Below, in pieces: positions 36,100 to 45,434 of a DNA stretch of 64,000 nucleotides (its first letter is position 1; every line of letters begins with the position of its first letter). The position numbers and the translations under genes were made by a program. The notes below the pieces were generated by a model that was not told where the DNA came from, did not search any database, and saw only the letters and a list, made by a program, of their open reading frames with translations. The DNA is from Candidatus Gastranaerophilales bacterium (GTDB lineage Bacteria > Cyanobacteriota > Vampirovibrionia > Gastranaerophilales > Gastranaerophilaceae): positions 62,001 to 126,000 of the forward strand of contig JAEEHV010000023.1 in the NCBI GenBank assembly GCA_016280955.1. Reading direction: 5' to 3'.

Positions 36100-36942
36100 T
36101 TAAACTCCCGAATTTCTTTTTACATCAATTTTTTTGAGCCGTTGTTCTATCCTTCTGTACCACTTTAATTTACTTTGAAATAAAGTATAATACCCTTCAA
36201 AATTACCGGTATGAACGTCTTCTATTTGTTTGTCGCACAAATCTTCCAAAACTTTCGCCAGATATAATGTGTATTCTTTTCTGTCGGGGCGGTCGTCTGT
36301 CAGAGTAATAATATCACCGAATTCTACCAAAACTTCGGGACGGTTATCCCTCAGGAAATAGTAATTAACGGCAACCGGCATAAGTGCTACTTTTCCGTAC
36401 TTTTTAACCGCTTTTTCCGCAATATAAGTCATTCCTGTCTGTAAGTTTAACGGTCGGTGGTTAGGGGGTTTAATAATTCCTTCGGGAAATATGTATAAAA
36501 TGTTGTTAGGATCGCCAATAGTTTCAACCGCATACTTTAATGCCGGCATGGATGCTTGCGGAGATTTTTTATTTACACTGAATGCTCCGCCGCGTCTTAT
36601 TAAAGGAAATCTGTTCAACTCCTCTATCATAATACGGATTTCTTTTTTAAAAATTCTGTTGCAGATATTGTAACCGACAATTCCGTCCCACCAGTTGTGG
36701 TGCGGAGCAAAAAGTATTACGGGTGTATCGGGAGCTTTTTGTGTATAAAATTTATCAGAACCCTTGTAATAGAAACCGTGGAATCTGTTTTCCAGCATGC
36801 CGTAAAAATATCTGTCCGCAACCCAAAGCCAGAAAGGCGAAGTCTGTGCGGGACAAAATTTTTCATTGATGTTCCTCAGTTTTGTCGGCGGAACTTCCGA
36901 ATACAACTCCTCTAAACATTCAACCATATCTATATCATACAC
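36100..36942 (-). CDS. PlsC-family lysophospholipid acyltransferase
   Basis: 280 residues. HHNWWD (the HX4D catalytic motif, about residue 80) is followed by FKKEIRIMIEE, the GGAFSVNK strand and FPEGIIKPP (the EGT-like motif), the standard order of the glycerol-phosphate acyltransferase family. Membrane-associated transfer of an acyl chain to a lyso-phospholipid or similar acceptor. EG is followed by Ile rather than Thr/Ser, so substrate assignment is uncertain. It converges with the large modular gene. Confidence 0.85.
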   Translation of the reverse strand: MYDIDMVECLEELYSEVPPTKLRNINEKFCPAQTSPFWLWVADRYFYGMLENRFHGFYYKGSDKFYTQKAPDTPVILFAPHHNWWDGIVGYNICNRIFKKEIRIMIEELNRFPLIRRGGAFSVNKKSPQASMPALKYAVETIGDPNNILYIFPEGIIKPPNHRPLNLQTGMTYIAEKAVKKYGKVALMPVAVNYYFLRDNRPEVLVEFGDIITLTDDRPDRKEYTLYLAKVLEDLCDKQIEDVHTGNFEGYYTLFQSKLKWYRRIEQRLKKIDVKRNSGV

Positions 36943-36998
36943 ACTTTAATAAAATTTGCAAATATTACAGATCTAATGTTAATAAAATTTACAATTAA

Positions 36999-37031
36999 AA
37001 AAGCCCCGAATTGTATCAATTCGGGGCTTTT
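36999..37031 (-). terminator. Terminator of the fprA-rubredoxin operon (bidirectional)
   Basis: AAAAGCCCCGAATTG (36999-37013) pairs perfectly with CAATTCGGGGCTTTT (37017-37031), loop TAT. It lies 6 bases beyond the rubredoxin stop. Confidence 0.9.
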
Positions 37032-37036
37032 AAAAA

Positions 37037-37195
37037 TTATTCTTCGTTAAACATGTCTTTTCCTACGGAACAAAGCGGACAAGTCCAATCTTCGGGTAAA
37101 TCCTCAAAAGCTGTTCCCGGATTAATTCCGTTGTCCGGATCTCCGGCTGCCGGATCATAAACATAACCACAAACAGAACATACAAATTTTTTCAT
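37037..37195 (-). CDS. Rubredoxin
   Basis: 52-residue protein translated from ATG at 37195, with AAGGAG 6 bases upstream: [19 protein letters not shown], then [13 protein letters not shown] and [12 protein letters not shown]. Both CxxC knuckles (Cys6/Cys9 and Cys39/Cys42) that hold the single iron are present, with the usual YDP and LPEDW aromatic core. It lies 60 bases downstream of the flavodiiron gene and is the expected electron donor to it. Confidence 0.96.
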   Translation of the reverse strand: MKKFVCSVCGYVYDPAAGDPDNGINPGTAFEDLPEDWTCPLCSVGKDMFNEE

Positions 37196-37255
37196 AATTT
37201 TCTCCTTTTTGCTGGTGACGGAAATTTATTCCGCCTTATAAACACTGTTTTATTA

Positions 37256-38464
37256 TCAAATATTACCTATACTTTGAACAATTTTATCCGCCAAGACATC
37301 TAATTCGTCAAGCTGTTCTTCTTTCAATGCGGATTTTATACAAATTGATTCATCAATAATTTCAGTTCCTTTAAGTGTTTCCAAAATCGTTTTCATAGCG
37401 CCTCCGCATGTTGGCGCCCAGGAACCGTTTTGAATCAGTACAACTTTACGGTTTTGAAGTGCGTGAGCTGCAATATCGTGCAGCAAATGCTCCATTGATT
37501 CAAATATTCCGTTGTTATATGTAGTAGTCGCAAAAACAATATGCGAATACTTAAATGCATCTGAAAGAACATAAGATGAATGAGTTTGGGAAACATCATA
37601 GATTTTTATTCTTTTAATTCCTCTGTCGGCAAGTCTTCCGGCTAAGATATTTACTGCATTTTCCGTTCCGCCGTACACTGAAGAATAAGCAATAAGCACT
37701 GATTTTTCTTCCGGTTCATATTTTGACCAGATATCATATTTATCAATAACTTTATTAATATTCTCTTTTATAAAAAGTCCGTGCAGCGGATAAATTGTTT
37801 TAACATCCAGGTTTGACAACTTTTTCAAAAGCATTTGAACCTGCGCACCATACTTACCGACAATATTTGTGTAATATCTTCGGAATTCATCAAGATAATC
37901 TTTCTCAAAATCAATTCCCGTATCAAGCAGATTACCGTTTATTGCACCAAAAGAACCAAAAGCATCAGCAGAATAGAGAGCTTTATCGGTTTTATCATAA
38001 CTTACCATAACCTCCGGCCAATGAACCATCGGTGCAGGAGTAAATACAAACTCATGTCTGCCGGTTTTTAGAGTATCACCTTCTTTAACAGTCAGAACTC
38101 TTGATTCGACATCAAAATCAAAAAATTGTTTTATCAAAGCAACAGTTTTAGTCGTACAAACGATTTTTAATTCAGGATAAATTGAAACAACATCTTCAAT
38201 CAATGCACAGTGGTCAGGCTCCATGTGCTGAATAATCAGATAATCAAGCTCTCTGCCGTCCAGTGCGGCTTCCAAATTCTGAAAAAACTGTGCCGAACAA
38301 GCTTTATCCACTGTGTCCAAAAGTACGGTTTGTTCATCTTTTATCAGAAATGAATTATATGAAATACCGTTTGGTATAGGATAAGCACTTTCAAATAATT
38401 TAAGTCTTCTGTCCGAACAACCCAAATAAATAACGTCCTCGTTTAATCTTCTTATGTCGTACAT
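37256..38464 (-). CDS. fprA: Flavodiiron protein (O2/NO reductase, FprA type)
   Basis: 402 residues. The N-terminal metallo-beta-lactamase domain carries diiron ligands in HMEPDH (His80, Glu82, Asp84, His85), MVHWPE, SADAFGSFG and PLHG. A C-terminal flavodoxin domain (about 253-400) has the FMN loop AYSSVYGGTENA and TTYNNGI. Reduces O2 to water and/or NO to N2O, protecting anaerobes. AAGGAG precedes the start. In operon with rubredoxin. Confidence 0.96.
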   Translation of the reverse strand: MYDIRRLNEDVIYLGCSDRRLKLFESAYPIPNGISYNSFLIKDEQTVLLDTVDKACSAQFFQNLEAALDGRELDYLIIQHMEPDHCALIEDVVSIYPELKIVCTTKTVALIKQFFDFDVESRVLTVKEGDTLKTGRHEFVFTPAPMVHWPEVMVSYDKTDKALYSADAFGSFGAINGNLLDTGIDFEKDYLDEFRRYYTNIVGKYGAQVQMLLKKLSNLDVKTIYPLHGLFIKENINKVIDKYDIWSKYEPEEKSVLIAYSSVYGGTENAVNILAGRLADRGIKRIKIYDVSQTHSSYVLSDAFKYSHIVFATTTYNNGIFESMEHLLHDIAAHALQNRKVVLIQNGSWAPTCGGAMKTILETLKGTEIIDESICIKSALKEEQLDELDVLADKIVQSIGNI

Positions 38465-38754
38465 TTTTACTCCTTATGATACAATATTTTCATAATCTTA
38501 ACTTAAACAAGGTATTTTTTAAACACCGAACAGGTTAAATTCGTGTAACATTTTGTTAATTTTAATTTAGTATGTTATACTTGCAAAAGGGACGGATAGT
38601 TGAATTTTCGTATAATTTAATCGTCAGGTTAAAACTCCTTAAAATAGAGGATTGCAGAAGAAAAGATATAGTGTAAAATAAGCTTGGGATAATAGGTACA
38701 TGCGATAAATATTCATACAGTCCCGACTCCTGTATATAAAAACAGAGAATAATT
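38465..38754. promoter_or_regulatory. Divergent control region between fprA and scpA
   Basis: Plus strand: TTGTTA (38553-38558), a 17-base spacer and TATACT (38576-38581) form a good promoter for scpA, giving a leader of about 165 nt. Near its end ATACAG (about 38715-38720) and CTGTAT (about 38730-38735) form a small inverted repeat. The fprA promoter must lie on the other strand in the same region but is not clear. Confidence 0.55.
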
Positions 38755-39699
38755 ATGGTGGCAAATAGCAATATAGAAAGTTTTAATAATAAAATAAATA
38801 CACCTGAAAGTACACAAGATGAAAAAGAAAAAAAATACGTTCAGGAAGCCGAAGTTGACGGAATAGATATCCTTGTAAACATGGCAAAACAGGGTAAGCT
38901 TAATCCGTGGGCTGTTGATATTGTTGATGTTACTGACAAGTATCTTACTCATCTTTTTCAGTCAAAATCTCAGAATCTCAGAATGACCGGCAGAACACTT
39001 TTATTTGCGGCTGTTCTTTTGAGATTAAAATCGAACGTGCTTGAAGGAATTGATATTGCTGACTTTACTCCCCAGGCACCACAGGAAGCAGATTGGTTAG
39101 AGGAAGGAGAGCTTGATTATTCGGGCGGAGATGAAGATACTTTCAGCCAAACAAGTAATGTGGTATCAATTGATGAAGCTCTGCAGCGACGTACAAGTGT
39201 AAGATTAAATCACAGCCGTGTCGTAACCCTGCGTGATTTGATTCGCCAATTGGAATTTTATGAACAGCTTGATAAGAAACAATCTCTTAAAAATGCTCAC
39301 GAAAGAGCTATAAGAAGAATCAGAAATTATGCAAGAATGACACCGGAAGATATTATCAGCATGGCTCACGATGAATATATCAAAGAAGGTGTACAGAGAT
39401 TAAAAGCAAACCTAGAAGAAATTTTAGGCAGACAGGATAAAATTGAACTCAATGAATTGACACTTTTAGGTATGGACAGAATAAGCGCATACATATCACT
39501 GCTGTTTTTAACTCAAAATAGTGATTATGATTTGGAGCAGGATGAATTTTATTCTGATTTATATGTAATAAAAAGAGAAAATACAAATATCAATGCAGAT
39601 GATAATGATGTCGATTCATTTAATGAAAATATAGAAAATGCACAGGGTGTAATTGCTGAACAAGAGGCAGAAAATGGAGCAGTTGAAATCAAGGATTGA
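38755..39699 (+). CDS. scpA: Segregation and condensation protein A (kleisin)
   Basis: 314 residues. The N-terminal VDGIDILVNMAKQGKLNPWAVDIVDVTDKYL segment binds the SMC neck, and the C-terminal winged-helix region follows. A Ser/Asp/Glu-rich insert (about 108-145) and an acidic tail beyond about 280 lengthen it. Kleisin subunit of the SMC-ScpAB chromosome-organising complex; smc is not in the window. Weak ribosome-binding site (GAGA). Overlaps scpB by 26 bases. Confidence 0.93.
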   Translation: MVANSNIESFNNKINTPESTQDEKEKKYVQEAEVDGIDILVNMAKQGKLNPWAVDIVDVTDKYLTHLFQSKSQNLRMTGRTLLFAAVLLRLKSNVLEGIDIADFTPQAPQEADWLEEGELDYSGGDEDTFSQTSNVVSIDEALQRRTSVRLNHSRVVTLRDLIRQLEFYEQLDKKQSLKNAHERAIRRIRNYARMTPEDIISMAHDEYIKEGVQRLKANLEEILGRQDKIELNELTLLGMDRISAYISLLFLTQNSDYDLEQDEFYSDLYVIKRENTNINADDNDVDSFNENIENAQGVIAEQEAENGAVEIKD

Positions 39700-40243
39700 A
39701 GCTGTTCTGTTCATAACAGCTAAAGTCCTGCAAATATCGGATATTTCAGAAATTTTGGGTGAAGAACCCGAAGCTGTTGAGGAGGCTCTTTTAGAGCTTA
39801 TAATGGATTATGCTTCCCGTGACGGTGCATTAGAAATCGATGATGAAAACGGTTATATTTTGCAGGTAAAACAAGAGCATCTTGATATTGTCGAAAAACT
39901 GTGTCCGGTAGAATTAAAACCTCCGGTTTTACGAACTTTGACCGTAATTGCCCTGAAAGAACCAATAAGACAGTCTGTTCTTAAAGAACTCAGAGGCTCA
40001 AACGCATATGAGCATGTTCAGGAGCTTATTGAAAAAGGGTTAATTTCGCGTCACAAAGATAAAAACGGACGTTCTTATAACATTAAAACAACACCAAAAT
40101 TTACGGAATATTTCAAAATCAAAGGAGATATCCGAGCATTGGTTAAAACATTAAATATTGATAACGGAGTAAAGGACGATCCTGAAGAAGCTCCGGAGCA
40201 AAATAAAAATAACGCAGAGGAGTTAAATGAGGAGCAGAACTAA
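39674..40243 (+). CDS. scpB: Segregation and condensation protein B
   Basis: 189 residues from ATG at 39674, which has AGAGG with 6-base spacing; a TTG seven codons earlier in the same frame is rejected. Two winged-helix domains: KSRIEAVLFITAKVLQISDISEILG and PPVLRTLTVIALKEPIRQSVLKELRGSN...LIEKGLISRHKD. Acidic/Asn-rich tail. Partner of ScpA, overlapping it, and overlapping the next gene by 17 bases. Confidence 0.93.
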   Translation: MEQLKSRIEAVLFITAKVLQISDISEILGEEPEAVEEALLELIMDYASRDGALEIDDENGYILQVKQEHLDIVEKLCPVELKPPVLRTLTVIALKEPIRQSVLKELRGSNAYEHVQELIEKGLISRHKDKNGRSYNIKTTPKFTEYFKIKGDIRALVKTLNIDNGVKDDPEEAPEQNKNNAEELNEEQN

Positions 40244-41705
40244 CAAAATAACACTTTATTTGTTTGTACTCTTTTTTATCGTTTCAGCTCTGATTTTTTA
40301 TGTAGGAAGCAATTCAAAAGAATTATATGCCTGGCTTGGTGATATTAATGCAAAAAATAACAATGTTCAAAAAGCAATTAATGCCTATGAAAAATCGTAT
40401 AGTTTAGGTAATAAAGATGCAAAGTTCAGAACATCATACATAAACATTCTGATTAATTCGCCTTTATCAATAGATTCTCAAACAAAAATTGCAGAGTTTG
40501 CCGAGGATGAAATTAAGGATTCTGCATCTCAGTCCGCAAAGTATTTTTTATATAATCTGAAACGGGAAATACACAACAAATATCCGGACAATTATGTTAA
40601 AAGAGCTCCTTATAGCGGGAAAATAATGCATTGGGGCAAATTGCCGATAACTTATACCTTTAAAAACACAAGGGGTGTTCCGGATGAGCTTGTTGAAGCT
40701 GTAGATTTGGCTTTTGACGAATGGGAAAGGGCAAGTTCGGTAAGAATTAAATTTGACAGAGTTGCTTCTCCAAAGGCGGATATTATAGTATCTTTTGTAA
40801 AACGTCAGGTAAAAAGTCCAAAAATCGGTGAAAAATATGTAATTGCCTATACTGTGCCAACGGTTAATCATGACAGGCTTGAAAAAATGGATATGGAATT
40901 GAGCATATATGATATAGAAGGAAATCTTTTTTCTCCAAACCAAATGTACAATACTTCGCTCCATGAAATATTCCATGCTCTCGGTTTTCTGGGACACAGT
41001 GATGATGCGACCAGCATAATGTATATGACAAGCGACAAAAATGTTAAAGCAAAAGATGACAAAAAATATATTAACAGTTCAGATAAAGCTACTCTTGAAC
41101 TTTTATATAAAATAAAACCCGATATCACAAATGCACATGAATTAAAGTACAGCTATATTCCGTATCTGATTTTGGGAAGTAATACGGAAATTAATTATGC
41201 CAAAAAAAATGAGGCAAAAAGATACATACAGAAAGCACCTTCTATTCCGGCAGGTTATATTGATTATGCGCAGACACTTGTTAATCAGAAAGAATATGCA
41301 AAAGCGATTACCTGTTTGGAAAAAGCTCTTCGTGTAGCCGGTGATGATGCAACAAAATATCTTGTATATTACAATTTAGCTGTTACGCATTTTTATGACG
41401 GAAGTTTTGAGATTGCAAATGTATATTTGGACAGAGCAAAAGAAATAAAAGATGAACCGGATTTACATATTCTTATGGCAGAACTCTTTTTAAAACAAAA
41501 CAAGCAGAATGAAGCTATAGAAGAATACAAATATCTTATATCAGAATTTCCCGACAATATAAACTTTTCAATAAGCCTTGCAAATATTTATATAAAAAAT
41601 AAGCATTACCTGAAAGCAAGAAAAGTATTAAAAGAATTTTTAAAACGGAATCCGGGGCAGAAAAAGAGCCCGAGGCTTTCACGTTATAAAATATTGTTGT
41701 TATAG
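40227..41705 (+). CDS. Membrane-anchored matrixin-type metalloprotease with TPR repeats
   Basis: 492 residues. An N-terminal TM helix (about 8-27) acts as anchor or uncleaved signal, followed by a TPR-like pair (about 32-65) and a zinc metalloprotease domain (about 128-300) with the metzincin site HEIFHALGFLGHS and a following SIMYM Met-turn. At least four TPR units (about 340-480) make up the C-terminus. The catalytic domain should face outside the cytoplasm. Its start overlaps scpB, so it is translationally coupled to scpAB, an unusual partner. Confidence 0.85.
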   Translation: MRSRTNKITLYLFVLFFIVSALIFYVGSNSKELYAWLGDINAKNNNVQKAINAYEKSYSLGNKDAKFRTSYINILINSPLSIDSQTKIAEFAEDEIKDSASQSAKYFLYNLKREIHNKYPDNYVKRAPYSGKIMHWGKLPITYTFKNTRGVPDELVEAVDLAFDEWERASSVRIKFDRVASPKADIIVSFVKRQVKSPKIGEKYVIAYTVPTVNHDRLEKMDMELSIYDIEGNLFSPNQMYNTSLHEIFHALGFLGHSDDATSIMYMTSDKNVKAKDDKKYINSSDKATLELLYKIKPDITNAHELKYSYIPYLILGSNTEINYAKKNEAKRYIQKAPSIPAGYIDYAQTLVNQKEYAKAITCLEKALRVAGDDATKYLVYYNLAVTHFYDGSFEIANVYLDRAKEIKDEPDLHILMAELFLKQNKQNEAIEEYKYLISEFPDNINFSISLANIYIKNKHYLKARKVLKEFLKRNPGQKKSPRLSRYKILLL

Positions 41706-41728
41706 TTGTTTTATGATAGTTTAACTTT

Positions 41729-41950
41729 ATGAAAACAGAAAAAATATATTCATTTATAACACCCAAATCAACAGGTTATATGTCAGCTGCCGGAGTTGGT
41801 CTGGCAATTGCAAGCGGAGTGAGTAAAAATAAATCTTTCAGAAAATATCATAAACCGCTGGCACTATTCTCGGGTGTCTGTACTTTACTTCATATAGGTT
41901 TAATAGAATATTATAATCATAAGTACGCAAAATCAAAAAGTAATAATTGA
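41729..41950 (+). CDS. Small membrane protein (73 aa)
   Basis: Short protein with two apolar segments (about 17-32 and 44-60) and a Lys-rich C-terminus; family not recognised. No Shine-Dalgarno sequence; TATGAT 12 bases upstream of the ATG suggests a very short leader, or it is read through from the protease gene 23 bases earlier. Confidence 0.5.
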   Translation: MKTEKIYSFITPKSTGYMSAAGVGLAIASGVSKNKSFRKYHKPLALFSGVCTLLHIGLIEYYNHKYAKSKSNN

Positions 41951-42018
41951 CTTTAACACCTATCTATGTCTTAATATTAGATAAATATTTTGTTTTAACT
42001 CAGATTAACGGGCAAAAA

Positions 42019-42954
42019 ATGGAAGCACTGGTCGATAAAATTAAAACTTTGAAGAAAGAAAAAAATGCAGTTGTTTTGGCACACTGCTACCAGAATGTTG
42101 AGATTGATGAAGTGGCTGATTTTGTTGGTGATTCTCTGTATCTCAGCCGTAAAGCAAAAGAAACTAATGCAGATATAATTGTTTTTGCCGGGGTTTCATT
42201 TATGGCAGAAACCGCAAAACTGCTTTCGCCCGATAAAAAAGTTTTGCTTCCGAGGCTCGAAGCCGGTTGTTTTATGGCTAATATGATAAATGTTGATTCG
42301 CTCAGACAGTTTAAATCACAACATCCCGGAGTACCTGCCGTATGTTATGTAAATTCAACAGCTGCAATTAAAGCGGAATGTGATGTATGCTGTACCAGCT
42401 CCAATGCCTTGACTGTAGTAAACAATATAGCGGAACGGGAAGGGGTAAAAGAAGTTTTATTCCTGCCGGATACGTATTTGGGTAAGTGGGTTGAAGCAAA
42501 ACTGAACGGTAAAATAAAAGTTACAACATATAACGGTTTTTGTCCGACACATTTGAGATTAAGAGCTGAAGACATTGAAAAGTCGAGAGCTGAACATCCG
42601 AATTCCAAAATTCTTGCACATCCCGAATGTCATCAGACAGTTTCTTCTATTTCAGATTTTGTCGGCAGCACAAAAGAAATTATGGAATATGTTAAAAATA
42701 CCGATTTCAGCGAATATACAATCGCAACGGAAAAAGGTGTTTTTGACAGGCTTAAAAGAGATTACAAAAATAAAACCTTCTATCTTCTTAAGGATACTCT
42801 TGTATGTCAAAATATGAAATGGAATACCTTAGAGGACATTTACAATTCGCTTTTAAGAGAGGAAAATGAAATAAATCTTGATATTGAAACTTCTCAAAAA
42901 GCAATGGCATGTATAAATAAAATGTTTGAAATTACCCAGCCGGTGTTAATATAA
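42019..42954 (+). CDS. nadA: Quinolinate synthase A
   Basis: 4Fe-4S enzyme condensing iminoaspartate with dihydroxyacetone phosphate for NAD synthesis. 311 residues from ATG at 42019 (MEALVDKIKTLKKEKNAVVLAHCYQ). The frame extends to a TTG at 41947, but those 24 residues are not part of the family. Motifs: AHCYQ, GDSLYLS, GVSFMAETAK, the Cys-containing AECDVCCTSSNA, FCPTHLRL, HPECH and a late Cys (KAMACINKM) provide substrate loops and the three cluster Cys. nadB and nadC are not nearby. Confidence 0.95.
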   Translation: MEALVDKIKTLKKEKNAVVLAHCYQNVEIDEVADFVGDSLYLSRKAKETNADIIVFAGVSFMAETAKLLSPDKKVLLPRLEAGCFMANMINVDSLRQFKSQHPGVPAVCYVNSTAAIKAECDVCCTSSNALTVVNNIAEREGVKEVLFLPDTYLGKWVEAKLNGKIKVTTYNGFCPTHLRLRAEDIEKSRAEHPNSKILAHPECHQTVSSISDFVGSTKEIMEYVKNTDFSEYTIATEKGVFDRLKRDYKNKTFYLLKDTLVCQNMKWNTLEDIYNSLLREENEINLDIETSQKAMACINKMFEITQPVLI

Positions 42955-42989
42955 TTGCAAACGAATTTGAATAAGTTCCCTTTTTAATA

Positions 42990-44201
42990 TTAAGCTGCTA
43001 TTTTGTGTTCTTTTTCGTATCTTCTTTTTGTTGCGTGTACTGTCATGCCTGCAACGAAAAATCCCATTACAAACAAAGCAAACAGATACGGAAGTCCAAA
43101 AATAATGCCTTTTTGTTTAATTAATGATTTAAACTCCTGTTCGATTGTAGTTCCTTTTTCTTTTGCGAGTTTTTCAGCCAGCTTATCAAGCTGCTCAAAC
43201 GGTGTAACTTCTTTTTTCGAATTTAAAACATCTTTGCATTTTCCTTTGTTGAAAAGGAAATTTTTAAATCCTTTTTCAACAAGCTCGCTGCCTGTTATTA
43301 CATAAAGTGCAACGAGTGGAAAACGTGTTGCAGTTTCTTTAAGGTTTTCTTTTCCTCTGTCTGCCGATGCACCAAAGTAGCCGCAGCCGCCGACAAGAAC
43401 ACATGTTGTCAGCTGTCCTTTGCTCAATACCAGTTTGCCGTTTTTGCTTTTATTAAAGTCCATATTGAAGTATTTATTTACGAAGTTTTTTGCTTTTTCA
43501 TTTTTTGAAAATAATTTATTTCCGGGAGCGACAATAAATTCTGAAATTTTTTGTAATGTTTTTGAATTTTTGCCCCTTGTTGCCAAAAGTCCGGCTAATC
43601 CCAGTAAGCCTGTATAAGTGATTGCTGCACCTGCAATATGTTTTTTTGCACTTTGTTTTACTTTTTCCTGATGTGCTTTGTCCTCTTTATTATTTTCCAG
43701 CGAGGCTATATTTTTAAAATCACTTTTGTTAAACAATTTAAGTGTAACGAGGTTTTTTATGTAGTTTAAAGAAAATTCTGTCAGAGGAATTGCCGTTGCA
43801 GCAAGTGCAATTGCAGCTTTTACCGGTATAATTTTTTTATTGTTGTTTCTTAAAAGCGGATTGCTTTCGGCTTTTTTTAAGAGATTAACTCCCGTTTCTG
43901 CAACTTCTTTTTTTAAATTATCCGGTAAATTTTTTGAAAATCCTTTTCTTGCAATATGTTCGCCAAGTATTGCAGGAGACAGGTAAATAAGAGCTTCTTC
44001 CGATGTTTCCAGAAAAGTATTTTCGGTTAAATCTTCAATACTTCTTGAGAATATTGCTTTTGGAACAAGACAGGTTGATACATCCTGAATATATCTTGTG
44101 GTTGATAAACCTGACGCACCTTCCTGATGTCTGAGGAATCTTGCGACGGGCTTCATTTTTTTCGGTAGTGTGTTGATTAAGATTTTTAAATTGTCTGACA
44201 T
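42990..44201 (-). CDS. Lineage-specific membrane protein, unknown function
   Basis: 403 residues. About four hydrophobic helices (about 123-143, 192-210, 263-280, 372-393) separated by Lys/Asn/Glu-rich segments. No motif recognised. The C-terminal RRYEKEHKIAA is basic. Its first residues give no signal peptide. It is read toward nadA and ends 36 bases from it. Confidence 0.65.
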   Translation of the reverse strand: MSDNLKILINTLPKKMKPVARFLRHQEGASGLSTTRYIQDVSTCLVPKAIFSRSIEDLTENTFLETSEEALIYLSPAILGEHIARKGFSKNLPDNLKKEVAETGVNLLKKAESNPLLRNNNKKIIPVKAAIALAATAIPLTEFSLNYIKNLVTLKLFNKSDFKNIASLENNKEDKAHQEKVKQSAKKHIAGAAITYTGLLGLAGLLATRGKNSKTLQKISEFIVAPGNKLFSKNEKAKNFVNKYFNMDFNKSKNGKLVLSKGQLTTCVLVGGCGYFGASADRGKENLKETATRFPLVALYVITGSELVEKGFKNFLFNKGKCKDVLNSKKEVTPFEQLDKLAEKLAKEKGTTIEQEFKSLIKQKGIIFGLPYLFALFVMGFFVAGMTVHATKRRYEKEHKIAA

Positions 44202-44356
44202 TTTATTTTCTCCAATATAAACTTAGCGGCACTTTTTACTACCCAAAAAGCCTATATTGATATTGAACAGATATGACAAAATGGGCAGTTATACTAACCC
44301 GCGCCACCAACGTCTATTCAATTTTAAAGAATTTTGTTTAATCATTTTATCCCTTT

Positions 44357-44390
44357 ATGACCTTGTATCGATATATCGATACAAGGTCAT
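44357..44390. repeat. 34-bp perfect palindrome
   Basis: Seventeen-base arms ATGACCTTGTATCGATA and its reverse complement meet without a loop; the centre contains two adjacent TATCGATA boxes. No T-run follows on either strand, so it is not a standard terminator. It lies between a minus-strand and a plus-strand membrane-protein gene (divergent), about 155 and 105 bases from their starts, a position suited to an operator for a dimeric regulator. Confidence 0.85.
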
Positions 44391-44493
44391 TATAAATTAG
44401 AAATATTTTGTTGTCAACTGTATTAAAAAATTGGCAAATTTTATATTTACGGGTTTTAGTTTAACAAAGTATTAAATTTAAAGGTTTAAATAT

Positions 44494-45375
44494 ATGAACA
44501 AATTAGTAAAAACTATGGGTTTATCAACTGTTATAACAACGGCAATGCTTGCGAATTCGGTTATTCATAAATATTCCGAAAAGCCGGAGCCTGAAAAAAC
44601 TCAGACGGTATATACAGAAACTTCTTTCAAGAAGGATAATTTTAACTCTCTGGAATTGTGGTCTGCACTTACAGGGCTTAGTGTATTAGGTCTTGCCGGT
44701 GCCGGTATAAAGGACTGCCGGTATAAAGATGCAGCTTTGGAGTCCGAAATTCAAAATTTAATTTCTGCTTCAGGTAAAATATCCGACAAAAAGGATAATA
44801 CGGATAAGGCACAGAAATGCAGGATTTTGGAAAGTAATCTTTCATCAATCAGTTTACTTATGAAAAGACACAAAATAGTTGATAAAGCAGCATTTGCACA
44901 ATTTGAATTTACTTTTGGTGCATTAATTCATGCGGTTGAATATAACGAAAATCCTAATTCAAATTTGAAAATAGTACTTGAATATCTTGCCAAAAAGGCT
45001 GTTACACCTAAAAATAAATTTAAAACAATAGATAAACAATACAGGGCAGATTATCGTGATGTTAATTTTAACCATAGTTACGGTGTGATTTCTTACATTA
45101 AAAAAGGAACATACAACGGCGAAAAAGAAAATACGTTTTTGTATAAAGGTTTGTCTAATTTTGAAATCATGGAAAGGATACAGATAATTAAAGAAAATGT
45201 TTATCAAACTGATAACGGTATCCTGATGTATAAACATGACAGGGAAAATTTATTAAGCACAATAAGGGCAATAGAATCTGCCATCAGGGCTGATAAACCT
45301 GTAAGCACCGCTTTATTATATGATGTAAATGATTTGTACTGTACAAAAAGGCTTAAAAAGACTATAGAGATATAA
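44494..45375 (+). CDS. Lineage-specific protein with two N-terminal apolar helices
   Basis: 293 residues. Helices at about 7-25 and 53-73, then a soluble, mostly helical domain. Start supported by AAAGG 9 bases upstream. No known family recognised. A C-terminal tail RLKKTIEI. Divergent from the 42990 gene across the palindrome and possibly co-controlled with it. Confidence 0.65.
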   Translation: MNKLVKTMGLSTVITTAMLANSVIHKYSEKPEPEKTQTVYTETSFKKDNFNSLELWSALTGLSVLGLAGAGIKDCRYKDAALESEIQNLISASGKISDKKDNTDKAQKCRILESNLSSISLLMKRHKIVDKAAFAQFEFTFGALIHAVEYNENPNSNLKIVLEYLAKKAVTPKNKFKTIDKQYRADYRDVNFNHSYGVISYIKKGTYNGEKENTFLYKGLSNFEIMERIQIIKENVYQTDNGILMYKHDRENLLSTIRAIESAIRADKPVSTALLYDVNDLYCTKRLKKTIEI

Positions 45376-45434
45376 CCGGATAAAAATACTAAAGCCTATA
45401 CTTAATTTTTTCATTGAGATATAATATCTTTGCT

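Noticed and set aside
41947-42018. TTG-initiated extension of NadA
   Set aside because: The 24 extra residues do not resemble the family, and NadA proteins start close to the KIKTLKKEKNAVVLAHCYQ segment.
44298-44309. CCCGCGCCACCA, like a tRNA 3' end
   Set aside because: No T-loop, anticodon arm or matching acceptor strand upstream; at most a chance match.
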